From assembly GCF_015594925.2 (NCBI RefSeq), contig NZ_CP087591.1, forward strand, positions 1,116,001 to 1,180,000: DNA of 64,000 nucleotides, given 5' to 3'. The notes below the pieces were generated by a model, which did no database searches, was not told where the DNA came from, and was given only the letters and a program-made list of their open reading frames with translations. Source of the stretch: Vibrio sp. VB16 (GTDB lineage Bacteria; Pseudomonadota; Gammaproteobacteria; Enterobacterales; Vibrionaceae). The translations under genes and the position numbers were made by a program. Shown one piece after another: positions 36,901 through 45,259 of this stretch (position 1 is its first letter; each line of letters opens with the position of its first letter).

Positions 36901-37070
36901 ACCTCCATTGGCGAGGCGCCTGGATAATTAATTCGGACTTCAATGTCTTTGGTTGGTGTGACGGGAAAGGTATCTTTCTGTAATTTGGGCAATGCAAATG
37001 CGCCTAATAATAGTATTGTTATCATCAGCACATTTGCGCCAGTCGAATGCCGAGCAAAGAAGGCAATCAT
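33942..37070 (-). CDS. RND-family efflux transporter, inner-membrane subunit
   Basis: 1042 aa, twelve transmembrane helices and two large periplasmic loops. N-terminal FARHSTGANVLMITILLLGAFALP, INYPGASPMEVLEQV, LMDDSLIIAENI (helix 4 region with the proton-relay acids) and a C-terminal GFATLAGIVVNDNILLVNF. It belongs to the AcrB/HAE superfamily branch that often exports hydrophobic compounds in vibrios (VexD/VexH-like in style). Its start overlaps the end of the adaptor gene by 4 bp, so the two are cotranscribed. No outer-membrane factor gene accompanies them, so TolC is the likely partner. Confidence 0.94.
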   Translation of the reverse strand: MIAFFARHSTGANVLMITILLLGAFALPKLQKDTFPVTPTKDIEVRINYPGASPMEVLEQVCSPLEDSLDKLNGIKELTCDARENIAIANAEITAGEDIDVLTADIQQQVNAISNFPDRVEQITVTKKDRTANVASVAITGDMSEQDLYYYAQEVKNRLKAHPLIAQVVVSGFSEQEIEVRISDWKLKQYGLSISDLSTLVEQQNISSPAGVFTNQLESLSVRFNHQSNHVEDFKNLVIKTSEKGSQIRLGDIAKIEQKFALDEEKILFNGQQAALLQVSKTYFQDTLKVKEALDKLIKREQNMAAAGIEFTITQDVSVNINERLRILTSNGIQGLALAFLMLWAFFNIRFSFWVAMGLPVSFLGSIFVMHLLGYTINMMTMVGLIVAIGLLMDDSLIIAENIAAKRQAGMSSYEAAIVGTKQVFPGVIASFATTLMVIGPLMFLSGKLGEVLRYIPIILLITLLVSLIEAFLILPSHLAHSHIETKSNPIRDRFLSTFERIRDKIFVPISVKAMDAPYFTLGLMLMVVLVSTATFPAGWLKFKAMPSLESDTLQARILLPQGSLLNQTETVVSKVSAALTDLNQEYAAKFPDSPPLIESTTIMYNTNVDANESGPHLATISADLLAAQFRQESIKSLIQSWKKKVGPTADVVSLKFTDKERGIAGNGIDIRVQGSSLDELNKASRSLIKWLKGFDGVFNLSNDLRDGRTEIRVSLKDEAGVVGINAAQVAQTLRSAIKGGTNLSVFQNGETLDITVRVDEFTYQASLSGLKDLAVTASNGQLVPLSSVAEFQEKQSYSRINRINSLNTVTVQGNVNTRIANSREIMQKFYGEFVPNSKKKFPDVTFFSQGQDKESADTGSSLLTFFSLGVIGIFLILAFLFQSFSQPFAVLLAIPMGWIGVIWGHLGMGLDLTIPSLVGFATLAGIVVNDNILLVNFVKENMAKGQHLKEACKEAVHDRFRAIFITSLTTFAGLLPLLTESSTQAQFLIPLIASIAFGLMTATLLASIIVPCVLLILDDLKLTSFVPLEKQSDTKSPVSIN

Positions 37071-38392
37071 AACTTACCCTCCGTTTTCCGTGTTTTTCCA
37101 ACAGAGAAACCAGTGATGTCATTCAACCATGCCACCATTTTTTTGTCTGATTGAGGTTTCAAAGGCATGCCTTTGACGGCCGGAGATAGCTTGCTCACCA
37201 CAACGTTATCGTTTGGCAAAAGCCCATCCTTAATTACGGCGACTTGGTCTTGAATAAAAGCAACAGTGACCGATTTGATCTCTAGGTTTCCGTCGCTGTT
37301 AACGACATAAACATGTCCTTGATGGATAGCGTTTGCGGGAATTAATATCTGATTTTTTAACACAGGTGCCTTTAATGTCACTTTCACAAATGTGTCTCTG
37401 ATTAAAGGGGGTTTTTTACCGGGTTGAGCCTGTTCATAAGGGTTGTTGATACGTACCACTATACTTTGGCTTTGTGTTTGTGCGTCAATCTGCCCGCCAG
37501 ATCGGTTTACGGCCCCATTCCAAGTGATTATACGGTTACCCGCTTTTAGTTCGACGAGCGCTTCTAGCTCGTGATGCAGATCACCTCTCATGTCACTCTT
37601 ATCGGCGGCTTGGTGCAGTGGACGCATTTTTCCTAGTGCGAACTGCGCACTGACCTCTACCGCGTCTATGCCGTCCGCACGAAGTAGAACTTCCCCTTTA
37701 TTGACGTATTCAGCAATGCCGGCCACTTTTTCCGTAATACGAAGATCAAAAGGGGCGGAAATAGTGGTTTGTTGTAGATCTCGTTCCGCAAGGGCGAGCT
37801 GCATTTGCATGACTCGCTGCTCAGCCTGATTGATCACGATGCTGTTTTTCAGCGTTTGTAATTGCTGCTGATTACTCAATAGTTCTCGTGTCGCTCGGTC
37901 TTTTTCTGTTTTGGATATATGGCCTGTTTTACTCAGTTGCATAGAGCGTTCATATTCTGATTGTTGAATTCTGTACTCTTCTGAAGCGATCTTTAAAGAT
38001 GCTGAAATCGTTTTGTCTTTTAGCTTGGCCACTTCGATTTCGGCATTCAGTTTTGCAACTTCAAGTTCGTACACTGACGGGTCAACCTTTAATAATGGCG
38101 TCCCTTTGCTAACGATATTGCCTTCTTGAAGGATGCCCGCTTCCCATATAATAGTGCCATCCAATTCTGATTGGGCTTCCCACTCTAGACCCGGTTGGGT
38201 ATGCCCATAGCCGACAGCGACAGGCTGCAATTTTCTAGGAACAATCTTTAAAACCCGAACAACTTTTTTACCTGTTGATTGTGTTATCGCTGGTGGTTCT
38301 GCCTTCATTCCCGGAGCAAGAAATAAAAGAATCCCTCCCAGAATAAGAGGTGGAATAATGAGAACTCTTTGCTTCCAATTGAACTGAGACAT
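37067..38392 (-). CDS. RND efflux adaptor (membrane fusion protein)
   Basis: Periplasmic adaptor with a single N-terminal membrane helix (RVLIIPPLILGGILLFLAPG). It shows the lipoyl half-motifs (GTIIWEAGILQEGNIVSKGTPLLKVD and the later SAPFDLRITEKVAGIAEYVNKGEVLLRAD region), an alpha-helical hairpin between them (residues about 130-215), a beta-barrel and a C-terminal HQGHVYVVNSDG segment. AGGGAAG precedes the start. First gene of the pump operon. Confidence 0.93.
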   Translation of the reverse strand: MSQFNWKQRVLIIPPLILGGILLFLAPGMKAEPPAITQSTGKKVVRVLKIVPRKLQPVAVGYGHTQPGLEWEAQSELDGTIIWEAGILQEGNIVSKGTPLLKVDPSVYELEVAKLNAEIEVAKLKDKTISASLKIASEEYRIQQSEYERSMQLSKTGHISKTEKDRATRELLSNQQQLQTLKNSIVINQAEQRVMQMQLALAERDLQQTTISAPFDLRITEKVAGIAEYVNKGEVLLRADGIDAVEVSAQFALGKMRPLHQAADKSDMRGDLHHELEALVELKAGNRIITWNGAVNRSGGQIDAQTQSQSIVVRINNPYEQAQPGKKPPLIRDTFVKVTLKAPVLKNQILIPANAIHQGHVYVVNSDGNLEIKSVTVAFIQDQVAVIKDGLLPNDNVVVSKLSPAVKGMPLKPQSDKKMVAWLNDITGFSVGKTRKTEGKL

Positions 38393-38440
38393 TTTACTTC
38401 CCTAATAATTAGTAAGTTATAATATTCTAATTATAATCAG

Positions 38441-38471
38441 AAAAAAAATCCCATATTTTTCATATGAGATT
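38441..38471 (-). terminator. Rho-independent terminator of the EF-hand gene
   Basis: On the minus strand AATCTCATAT and ATATGGGATT form a 10-bp stem with one G-U pair and a GAAAA loop, followed by eight T. It lies between the EF-hand gene and the pump operon, which must then use a promoter in the short AT-rich gap 38393-38440. Confidence 0.88.
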
Positions 38472-38478
38472 TTAGTTT

Positions 38479-38838
38479 TTATGAAGAGCGACCTTGCCCT
38501 TTTCCTTTCCAACCTTGTCGATTGTTGTTACATGGCATTCTTTGATATTCATCTTGGTCAATGAGTTGGTCTCCGTTGGTATCTAAATTTTCAAACATAG
38601 GGGCATTAGACATATTTCTTAATGCTCGACCTTCTGCTGTTTTTTGAGCAATTTGGTTTGCTCTAAAGAGGTTAAATTCGTCTAGGCTGACATTCCCATC
38701 TTGATTCGCATCCATTTGAATAAAGGTTGGCATCTGATTAGCCCTTGCCATGTTGTTGCTTCTGCCAGCGGCGTTCACTCCAACAGCAATAGTCAAACCT
38801 AAAATGGCAATAGTTGAAAGTGCTAATTTACTGTTCAT
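38479..38838 (-). CDS. Exported EF-hand calcium-binding protein
   Basis: Signal peptide (LALSTIAILGLTIAVGVNAAG), then two canonical EF loops: DANQDGNVSLDE (residues 43-54) and DTNGDQLIDQDE (86-97), each with all ligand positions filled. The tail is basic and Gly-rich (RQGWKGKGQGRSS). 119 aa. Probably a periplasmic calcium sensor or buffer. It sits divergent from the TlpA-DUF4266-DUF3570-ApbE operon with about 210 bp between starts, and small EF-hand proteins of this type are plausible partners of that operon. Confidence 0.9.
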   Translation of the reverse strand: MNSKLALSTIAILGLTIAVGVNAAGRSNNMARANQMPTFIQMDANQDGNVSLDEFNLFRANQIAQKTAEGRALRNMSNAPMFENLDTNGDQLIDQDEYQRMPCNNNRQGWKGKGQGRSS

Positions 38839-39052
38839 GATTCATACCTTATCTGTGTGTGTACCTTAATATTAATACTGTGAATGTATTTCTGTGTAAG
38901 TTAGTGTAAATCAGTGTAAAGTATTGATATAAATAGAAATGAAGATGATTTTCATTCCTATTTATGGTGGTGAATTATCTATTTACACTTTTTTCACATG
39001 ATCTGTTCTATGCTCAAAGAGATATAACGATAATTATAATAATGAGGTTTGG

Positions 39053-39538
39053 ATGATGAGAGTAATCAATCGGTTAGTTTCTATATTGTGTATTGCTTTT
39101 AGCGCGCATTCATTCGCTGCCAATGATGCGGCTCCCGATTTTAACTTTGAGCTTGAAAGTCAACAAACCAGCCTAAAGGCTGTATCTGAAAGTAGCTGGG
39201 TTTACTTGGATTTTTGGGCAAGTTGGTGTGGCCCTTGTCGATATTCTTTTCCGTTTATGAATGAATTGCAAAGTGAATTCGGTGACAAAGGTTTGAAGGT
39301 CATCACTGTTAATGTGGACAGTGACCGGTTATTAGCCGAACAATTTTTACAAGATAACCCCGCAAATTTTACTGTTGTTTATGACCCTAAAGGTGAGATA
39401 GCGAGTGCCTATAAGGTACCGGCAATGCCAAGCAGTTATCTAATTAAAAACGGTGAAATTGTTGGCATGCATGTCGGTTTCAAAACCAGTGATAAGCAAG
39501 AGCTCAAGGAACAAATAAGCGTGTTAATTCAGCCTTAA
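39053..39538 (+). CDS. TlpA-like thioredoxin-fold protein
   Basis: Exported thiol-disulfide protein, 161 aa. Signal peptide ends near HSFAAND; the thioredoxin core has LDFWASWCGPCRYSFP (Cys59, Cys62), VNVDSDRLLAEQFL and cis-proline PAMPSSYLI. WCGPC suggests a reductant in the periplasm, kept reduced by a DsbD/CcdA-type system. First gene of a four-gene run; 9 bp separate it from the DUF4266 gene. The likely client is one of the Cys-bearing products of the same operon. Confidence 0.93.
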   Translation: MMRVINRLVSILCIAFSAHSFAANDAAPDFNFELESQQTSLKAVSESSWVYLDFWASWCGPCRYSFPFMNELQSEFGDKGLKVITVNVDSDRLLAEQFLQDNPANFTVVYDPKGEIASAYKVPAMPSSYLIKNGEIVGMHVGFKTSDKQELKEQISVLIQP

Positions 39539-39547
39539 GGAGCAAGA

Positions 39548-39769
39548 ATGAAAAACGCCAAGATATTATTAATGCTGGTAAGCATTAGCCTTATAGCGGC
39601 ATGCAGTCAGTTAGGGGTACAGCCATGGGAAAAAGATCTTCTTGCCGATCCTAGAATGGAACTACAGGCAAACGAAATAGATAAAAGCTTTGATGACCAT
39701 ATTTATTTTAGTAAAGAAGCGACGAGTGGTGGCCGTGGTAGTGCGGCAGGAGGTTGTGGATGCAATTAA
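39548..39769 (+). CDS. DUF4266 lipoprotein with GCGCN C-terminus
   Basis: 73 aa. Lipoprotein signal with lipobox LIAAC (Cys19, then Ser). The mature part is short: GVQPWEKDLLADPRMEL, DDHIYFSKEATSGGRG and the terminal GGCGCN. VQPWE, DDHIYFSKEA and the C-terminal CGC are the conserved marks of DUF4266. The invariant CGC tail on an extended Gly/Ser linker looks like a metal-binding or modified redox site rather than a structural disulfide. The stop overlaps the start of the DUF3570 gene, so the two are translationally coupled. Confidence 0.92.
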   Translation: MKNAKILLMLVSISLIAACSQLGVQPWEKDLLADPRMELQANEIDKSFDDHIYFSKEATSGGRGSAAGGCGCN

Positions 39770-41055
39770 CAAAAATAGGAAAAATTAGCAGTGCGCTCGC
39801 CGTTGCAAGTCAATTGCTGGTTAGCCCTAATGCACAGGCGGATGAGAACAGTTCAGACGCCGTCTGGGACTATGACACAGCAATCTTATACTACGGAGAA
39901 GATTCAGGCAGAGTCATGGCGTCGGAAGGGATGTTTGGGGCGACGAGAACAAATGGCGATGGGCAGGTATTTAGCTCAAAACTGACAGTAGATGCATTAA
40001 CTGGTGCATCTCCTACTGGTGCGGTGGCGCAAAATGAAGCACAAACGTTTACAAGACCTTCTGGAAATGGGTCCTATGTCGTCGCCCCCGGTGATACCCC
40101 GCTAGACGACACGTTTCATGATACTCGTGTTCAACTTAATTTGGGTTGGAGCTCTCCAATAAATCGCGTGTGGGACTGGTCTACAGGGTTACATTTGAGC
40201 AAGGAGTATGATTATCTATCTCTGGGTGGAAACCTTGGCTTTACTCGCTCCCTGAATCAAAATAATACGGCACTTACCATGGGGATCGGTGGTTATTTCG
40301 ATACACTTGAACCTGAAGGTGGCATACCTGTCAGTGGTTCCGAGATGGTCTATCGCAATGACTATTCATCCGATGCCGAGTTTAACGCGGCGTTTAATAA
40401 TACTCGTCAAGATAGCAGCGAAACCAAAACGACAACGGAGTTAAATTTTGGTGTTAGCCAGGTTATAAACCGATGGTTAATAACATCGTTAAACTATAAT
40501 TATTCTAATGTAAGTGGTTACTTAACCGACCCGTTTAAACTGGTTAGTGTGGTGGATGATACAGGTACCACACAACAAAACTTGTATGAAAATCGTCCGG
40601 ATTCACGCACGAAACACGTATTGTTTTGGCAGACGAAAGCGAATATCAGTGGGCAGGTATTAGATGTAAGTTATCGATACATGCTCGATGACTGGGAGAT
40701 TGACTCGCATACAATCGATGTGCGCTACAATTACAGGTTTAGCAATAATCACTATCTTGAACCTCACATTCGATTTTATACTCAATCTGCTGCCGATTTT
40801 TATTCACCGTATCTCATGAGCTCTGCTGCATTGCCGGAATATATGAGTGCGGACTATCGATTAGGCGAGATGAACACCTATACTATTGGCTTTAAATATG
40901 GCCTACCAATCAATGGTGACGAACTCGCATTTAGACTAGAATATTACGTACAACAACCAAAAAATGCAGGGTTTGATGAACCCGGGCAACTGGCTCAACA
41001 TGACCTGTATCCGGAGATTAGTGCCATCATCGCCCAAGTTAATTATTCGTTTTAG
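39760..41055 (+). CDS. DUF3570 outer-membrane beta-barrel protein
   Basis: 431 aa. Signal peptide (ISSALAVASQLLVSPNAQA), then WDYDTAILYYGEDSGRVMA with repeated amphipathic strands and a C-terminal aromatic residue (VNYSF), the usual outer-membrane barrel ending. DUF3570 motifs include LTVDALTGASPTGAV and long stretches of alternating polar and hydrophobic residues (LNLGWSSPINRVWDWSTGLH). ATG at 39760 has AGGAGG 6 nt upstream, located in the DUF4266 tail. Probably the surface or outer-membrane part of the system formed with the TlpA, DUF4266 and ApbE proteins. Confidence 0.92.
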   Translation: MQLTKIGKISSALAVASQLLVSPNAQADENSSDAVWDYDTAILYYGEDSGRVMASEGMFGATRTNGDGQVFSSKLTVDALTGASPTGAVAQNEAQTFTRPSGNGSYVVAPGDTPLDDTFHDTRVQLNLGWSSPINRVWDWSTGLHLSKEYDYLSLGGNLGFTRSLNQNNTALTMGIGGYFDTLEPEGGIPVSGSEMVYRNDYSSDAEFNAAFNNTRQDSSETKTTTELNFGVSQVINRWLITSLNYNYSNVSGYLTDPFKLVSVVDDTGTTQQNLYENRPDSRTKHVLFWQTKANISGQVLDVSYRYMLDDWEIDSHTIDVRYNYRFSNNHYLEPHIRFYTQSAADFYSPYLMSSAALPEYMSADYRLGEMNTYTIGFKYGLPINGDELAFRLEYYVQQPKNAGFDEPGQLAQHDLYPEISAIIAQVNYSF

Positions 41056-41072
41056 TCAGATCAGGGAAAAGT

Positions 41073-41966
41073 ATGGTTGATAAGCCATTAACGTTGAATT
41101 GGAAAGTTGATCACTGGCAGGGAGTATTTCCTGCCATGGCAAGTCTCTGCGAGATACTGATCGAACCGTGTGAGAAGAAACTCGCACAGCAATTACTTAA
41201 CTGTGCTGCAGACATTACACACGACATTGAGTCTAAATTCAGCCGCTATAAAAGAGATAATCTCTGTTCTCAGATTAACTGTAGTAATGGCGAACCGGTC
41301 GCGATAGATGACGAAACATTTCGATTGCTCCAGTTTGCCGACACATGCTTTCAAATAAGTGATGGGATGTTCGACATTACGTCGGGTGTATTGAGGAAGG
41401 TGTGGACGTTTGATGGAGGTGGTCAGATCCCATCTAAAGAACAAATAGAGCAATTATTACCATTTATAGGTTGGGATAAGGTCAAATTTGATGAAAATCA
41501 GGTCTGTATCCCTATAGGAATGGAGGTGGATTTTGGTGGCATTGGAAAAGAGTACGCCGTTGACAAAGTCGCCAATCAAATGAGGGAGATGGCAACGAAT
41601 ACGTCGGTATTGGTTAATTTCGGCGGTGATCTAGCCATTAGTCAGCCCAAATCTTCGAATAAACCTTGGCTTATTGGTTTTGAACGGCCAATCGGTAATG
41701 ACAGCCAAAAATCAATTAACCTTGTGCAGGGCGGTCTTGCAACAAGTGGTGATGCAAACCGATATCTTCTTAAAAATGGTGTCCGATATAGCCATATAGT
41801 CAGTCCTAAAACAGGTTGGCCAGTAGAACAGGCACCTGCGCAGGTCACTGTTGCGGGTAGCAATTGTATTCAGGCTGGATTAATTAGCACCATAGCGATG
41901 CTTCATGGTAAAGAGGCGAGATCTTTCCTTCAAGCACAACAGGTGCCTTTTTGGATAATTGAATGA
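41073..41966 (+). CDS. ApbE-like FAD:protein FMN transferase
   Basis: Transfers FMN from FAD to a Thr or Ser of a target protein. Family marks: ASLCEILIEP, DIESKFSRYKRDN, SDGMFDITSGVL, DFGGIGKEYAVDKV, LVNFGGDLAI and TSGDANRYLL with RYSHIVSPKTGWPV. 297 aa. Unlike most ApbE proteins it shows no signal peptide or lipobox, so as read it would be cytoplasmic, although its operon partners are all exported. 17 bp after DUF3570, last gene of the operon. No clear flavinylation target sequence is visible in the neighbours. Confidence 0.92.
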   Translation: MVDKPLTLNWKVDHWQGVFPAMASLCEILIEPCEKKLAQQLLNCAADITHDIESKFSRYKRDNLCSQINCSNGEPVAIDDETFRLLQFADTCFQISDGMFDITSGVLRKVWTFDGGGQIPSKEQIEQLLPFIGWDKVKFDENQVCIPIGMEVDFGGIGKEYAVDKVANQMREMATNTSVLVNFGGDLAISQPKSSNKPWLIGFERPIGNDSQKSINLVQGGLATSGDANRYLLKNGVRYSHIVSPKTGWPVEQAPAQVTVAGSNCIQAGLISTIAMLHGKEARSFLQAQQVPFWIIE

Positions 41967-41982
41967 AGGCAATGCACATTCT

Positions 41983-43161
41983 TTAGACTGATTTCGTGCG
42001 ATTTTTAGAGATATAGTCGACTGAATCACCCATGTTCAGCCCATATTGTTCAGCTTTGATGCATTTCACGATCTGAACGTTCTCTATGGTTTCCAAATCG
42101 ATATAACTCACATCACAGTATTGCCGTGTCGTCAGGTCATAAAAAGAGTATACGCGAGGCTTAGTCGTATCTTGAATGTTTCTGTTATCGACAATGGCCA
42201 ACTTGTCAGAGCTCAGCTCAACAACGGATCCGGCAGGATAAGAACCAACGCAGTCGATAAATCTTTTTACTAATATTTCGTCTAATTCTCCCTCGGCAGC
42301 CATTCTTCGAATAATTTCAAATGCCTTGGTATGGGTGAAGCTCTGTTTATAACAACGGGTTGCGGTTAGTGCATCAAATACGTCACAAATCGCGATGATT
42401 CGACCGTTAATAGGGATGTCACTCTCTCCTAAGCCCATTGGGTAGCCACTGCCATTTAATTTTTCATGGTGGAGAGCGGCCGTATTTAATGAGAGTTTTG
42501 ATACACCAGGAGTCTGCTTAAGCCTTTTAATCGACTCAGTAACGTGGGATTTCATCACATCAAACTCTGCTGTTGTAAGGCGAGAGGGTTTATAGAGGAT
42601 TCGATCAGGAATATCAACTTTACCAATATCATGCAATATTGCGCCGATAGCCATATGTTGAATAACTTCTTCATCTAGTTTTAAGTACCGGGCGAACATG
42701 GCAGTCAAGGTGGCGACACCGAGAGAGTGCTCCAATAGGTATTGATCTTTGTCTCTAATATTTTGTAAGCAGCCGATAGCATTAGGGTTTTCGAACAAGG
42801 TATTAATATAGTTACGAGTCGTTTTTTTTACTTCGTCTATATCAATTTGCAGCCCATTTTGGATGTTTTCAAAAACCTTCCGCTGTACTTCTTTTGATTC
42901 ATTTAGGATTTCTTGCGTTTTTTCTAAATGTTCAAACGCACTCTTATTTTGGACGGATTTTAGAGGGTTAGTAGACTTGGGGTATTTTCGCTTTGCAGGA
43001 TCAACCAATACCTTGATCACGCCAGATTTTTGAAGTTGTTCAAGAGCAGATTGGTTTCTAATCCAACTCGCATTACTTAAGCGAAAATTACTTTTTTGCT
43101 CTGTAATCTCAACGACGTACATACCTATTTTTAGTTCGGAAATCTTGATTTCACTATGCAT
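41983..43161 (-). CDS. HD-GYP domain protein, predicted cyclic-di-GMP phosphodiesterase
   Basis: N-terminal DUF3391 (SELKIGMYVVEITEQ, residues 1-60), a helical linker with coiled coil (75-115) and an HD-GYP domain. The metal motif HDIGK is at 177-181, preceded by EHSLGVATL, and the diagnostic HHEKLNGSGYP is at 231-241. All catalytic residues are present, so hydrolysis of cyclic-di-GMP is likely. The protein is cytoplasmic, without transmembrane segments or receiver domain. 392 aa, a common vibrio type, convergent with apbE. Confidence 0.94.
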   Translation of the reverse strand: MHSEIKISELKIGMYVVEITEQKSNFRLSNASWIRNQSALEQLQKSGVIKVLVDPAKRKYPKSTNPLKSVQNKSAFEHLEKTQEILNESKEVQRKVFENIQNGLQIDIDEVKKTTRNYINTLFENPNAIGCLQNIRDKDQYLLEHSLGVATLTAMFARYLKLDEEVIQHMAIGAILHDIGKVDIPDRILYKPSRLTTAEFDVMKSHVTESIKRLKQTPGVSKLSLNTAALHHEKLNGSGYPMGLGESDIPINGRIIAICDVFDALTATRCYKQSFTHTKAFEIIRRMAAEGELDEILVKRFIDCVGSYPAGSVVELSSDKLAIVDNRNIQDTTKPRVYSFYDLTTRQYCDVSYIDLETIENVQIVKCIKAEQYGLNMGDSVDYISKNRTKSV

Positions 43162-43375
43162 TTACGAGTCGAAACCTATTATAACTGTGGGGGCAAACCT
43201 AACTTTCTGATGTGATGTAAGTATAATCATTTTTAATAAGAATTGAGTACTGCTTTTTAGTTAGATTGTGAATAGTGCTGTGTTGGGCTGTGCGATGCTT
43301 GATTAGTGAACGATTTTTGTTGGTTCTTCGTCCGGTTTTTTCTTGACTAACATCGTCCAAAAATCACATGCGGCT

Positions 43376-44296
43376 TTAAGATAGGCTGCGCCTCTCTCTT
43401 GCGTCCCTGTTGGCAAAATAAGATTTGAGAAAATCGAGTAGCACTCGAAGCTTTTTGGATTCCGAAGCGCCAGGAGGAAAGACCCCGTATACATTGATCG
43501 GTGCAAGGCTGTAATCGTCTAATATAGTTTCTAATTTCCCTAACTTGAGCCTTGGTGTGACATCATAGAGTGGAATTCGCCCCAGCCCATGCCCACCTTC
43601 TACAAATGCCGTTCTTGCCGCTGCATTGTTGGTAGAAATACTTCCGGCTACTTTGACTCGAAATGAACGAGAGCCCTTCGTTATCTCCAAGGTGGTCGAT
43701 GTTTGCTTATAGACAACCCATGTATGGCCATCAAGTTCGGTTGGGCTTTTTGGGCGGCCAAATCTATTAAAGTAGTCTGGAGAGGCACATAAACAAGTAG
43801 GGAGTGTTGATAATTTAATGGCTTGTAATCCTGAATCCGGTAGAGGCGCGCCTCGAATCGCAAGATCGATGCCTTCTTGAATAATATTAATGACATCGTC
43901 GGATAACATGACATCTAAGTCTATCTTTGGAAATTGTTCTTTAAATTCGTTGAGTGCAGGGACGATTAATTGTAAACCCACGTTAACCGGGCAGGTAATC
44001 TTAATAAGCCCTTGTGGTTCGTTCTTAAAATTATCCATCTTCTGTTGTGCAAACTGCGCTTGCTCAGTGATGACCCTACAGCTTTCGTAATACGCTTTCC
44101 CTGCCTCAGTAAGCGATATACTTCGCGTGGAGCGGTTGAGAAGTTTTACGCCCAAATTGTCTTCTAATTTTTTCATGTGGTAACTCACCACCGTTCTAGA
44201 CAGCTCAACTTTTTTTGCGGCGGCACTAAAGCTACCTTGTTCTACAATATGGGTAAACACGACCATGCTTTTAAGCTGTTCAATCGATATGTTCAT
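43376..44296 (-). CDS. LysR-family transcriptional regulator
   Basis: HTH segment FTHIVEQGSFSAAAKKVELSRTVVSYHMKKLEDNLGVKLLNRSTRSISLTEAG followed by an effector-binding domain; 306 aa. Divergent from the DJ-1/PfpI gene with 136 bp between starts and probably its regulator. The AT-rich gap contains several TTA/TAA dyads, none strong enough to call as the operator. Confidence 0.92.
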   Translation of the reverse strand: MNISIEQLKSMVVFTHIVEQGSFSAAAKKVELSRTVVSYHMKKLEDNLGVKLLNRSTRSISLTEAGKAYYESCRVITEQAQFAQQKMDNFKNEPQGLIKITCPVNVGLQLIVPALNEFKEQFPKIDLDVMLSDDVINIIQEGIDLAIRGAPLPDSGLQAIKLSTLPTCLCASPDYFNRFGRPKSPTELDGHTWVVYKQTSTTLEITKGSRSFRVKVAGSISTNNAAARTAFVEGGHGLGRIPLYDVTPRLKLGKLETILDDYSLAPINVYGVFPPGASESKKLRVLLDFLKSYFANRDARERRSLS

Positions 44297-44432
44297 ATTG
44301 GTATTAACCTATTATACTAATAATTGAACTAATGTAGTGCATAAACGCCTCATTGTCTAAATATCATAGCGGATATATAGTGGTGCTATATCCAATAGGG
44401 TCATCCAACAAATAAAATAAGAGAAAGTAATC

Positions 44433-45125
44433 ATGACAAACACAACAGCAAAAAAAATACTGATGGTACTTACTTCACACGCAGATCTCGGCAATACAGG
44501 CAAAAAAACGGGTTTCTGGGTTGAAGAGTTTGCTTCACCTTACTACGCGTTTTTAGACGCAGGAATTGAGATTACTTTGGCGTCACCAGCAGGCGGACAA
44601 CCACCGATTGACCCTAGTAGTGAGTTAGAGGATTTTCAGACGGCGGCAACGAAACGTTTCGACGAAGATCAATCGGGACAACAGCGCCTCGCGAATACAC
44701 TGAAACTTGAAGATATGAATGAATCGGATTTCGATGCGATATTCTATCCAGGCGGTCACGGTCCGTTATGGGATTTGGTTGACGACACCAACTCTGTAAA
44801 GTTAGTTGAATCCTTCTTAGCAAACAATAAGCCTGTAGCTGCGGTTTGCCACGCAACAGCGGTTCTACTTAATGCAAAGGACTCTGAAGGCGAGTATGTA
44901 GTGAAAGCAAAAGCGGTTACGGGATTTAGTAACACAGAAGAAGAAGCCGTTCAGCTAACAGACGTCGTTCCATTTTTACTGGAAGATGAGCTAAAAAAAC
45001 GTGGTGCAGAATATCAAAAAGTAAGTGACTGGGCTTCGTTTGTAGTACAAGACGGACTTATCGTAACGGGTCAAAACCCTGCGAGTTCAGAGTCAGCGGC
45101 AGAAAAATTGTTGGGTATGTTATAA
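44433..45125 (+). CDS. DJ-1/PfpI superfamily protein (Hsp31-like glyoxalase/deglycase group)
   Basis: Class I glutamine amidotransferase-like fold. The nucleophile elbow is AAVCHATAVL (Cys139, His140), with the conserved glutamate region in FWVEEFASPYYAFLDAG and the YPGGHGPLWDL loop. This combination, with acidic residue 31-32 and C-H dyad, is typical for Hsp31-like proteins that detoxify methylglyoxal. 230 aa, complete. AGAGAAAG upstream of the ATG. Controlled probably by the divergent LysR; followed by a terminator. Confidence 0.92.
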   Translation: MTNTTAKKILMVLTSHADLGNTGKKTGFWVEEFASPYYAFLDAGIEITLASPAGGQPPIDPSSELEDFQTAATKRFDEDQSGQQRLANTLKLEDMNESDFDAIFYPGGHGPLWDLVDDTNSVKLVESFLANNKPVAAVCHATAVLLNAKDSEGEYVVKAKAVTGFSNTEEEAVQLTDVVPFLLEDELKKRGAEYQKVSDWASFVVQDGLIVTGQNPASSESAAEKLLGML

Positions 45126-45157
45126 CCATCTCGAACTGCACGTGAGCAAAAATGCTA

Positions 45158-45200
45158 AAATAAAAGCCCTATTGATAATAGATCAATGGGGCTTTTATTT
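45158..45200. terminator. Strong bidirectional terminator
   Basis: Near-perfect 19-bp stem (AAATAAAAGCCC / GGGCTTTTATTT outer part, ATTGAT / ATCAAT inner part, one T-G pair) with a 5-nt loop and A/T tracts on both flanks. Confidence 0.9.
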
Positions 45201-45259
45201 GCACGCTGAGTGTTAACGTTATACAACTAATTCATTTTTACAATAAGAAGGCATGTGGT

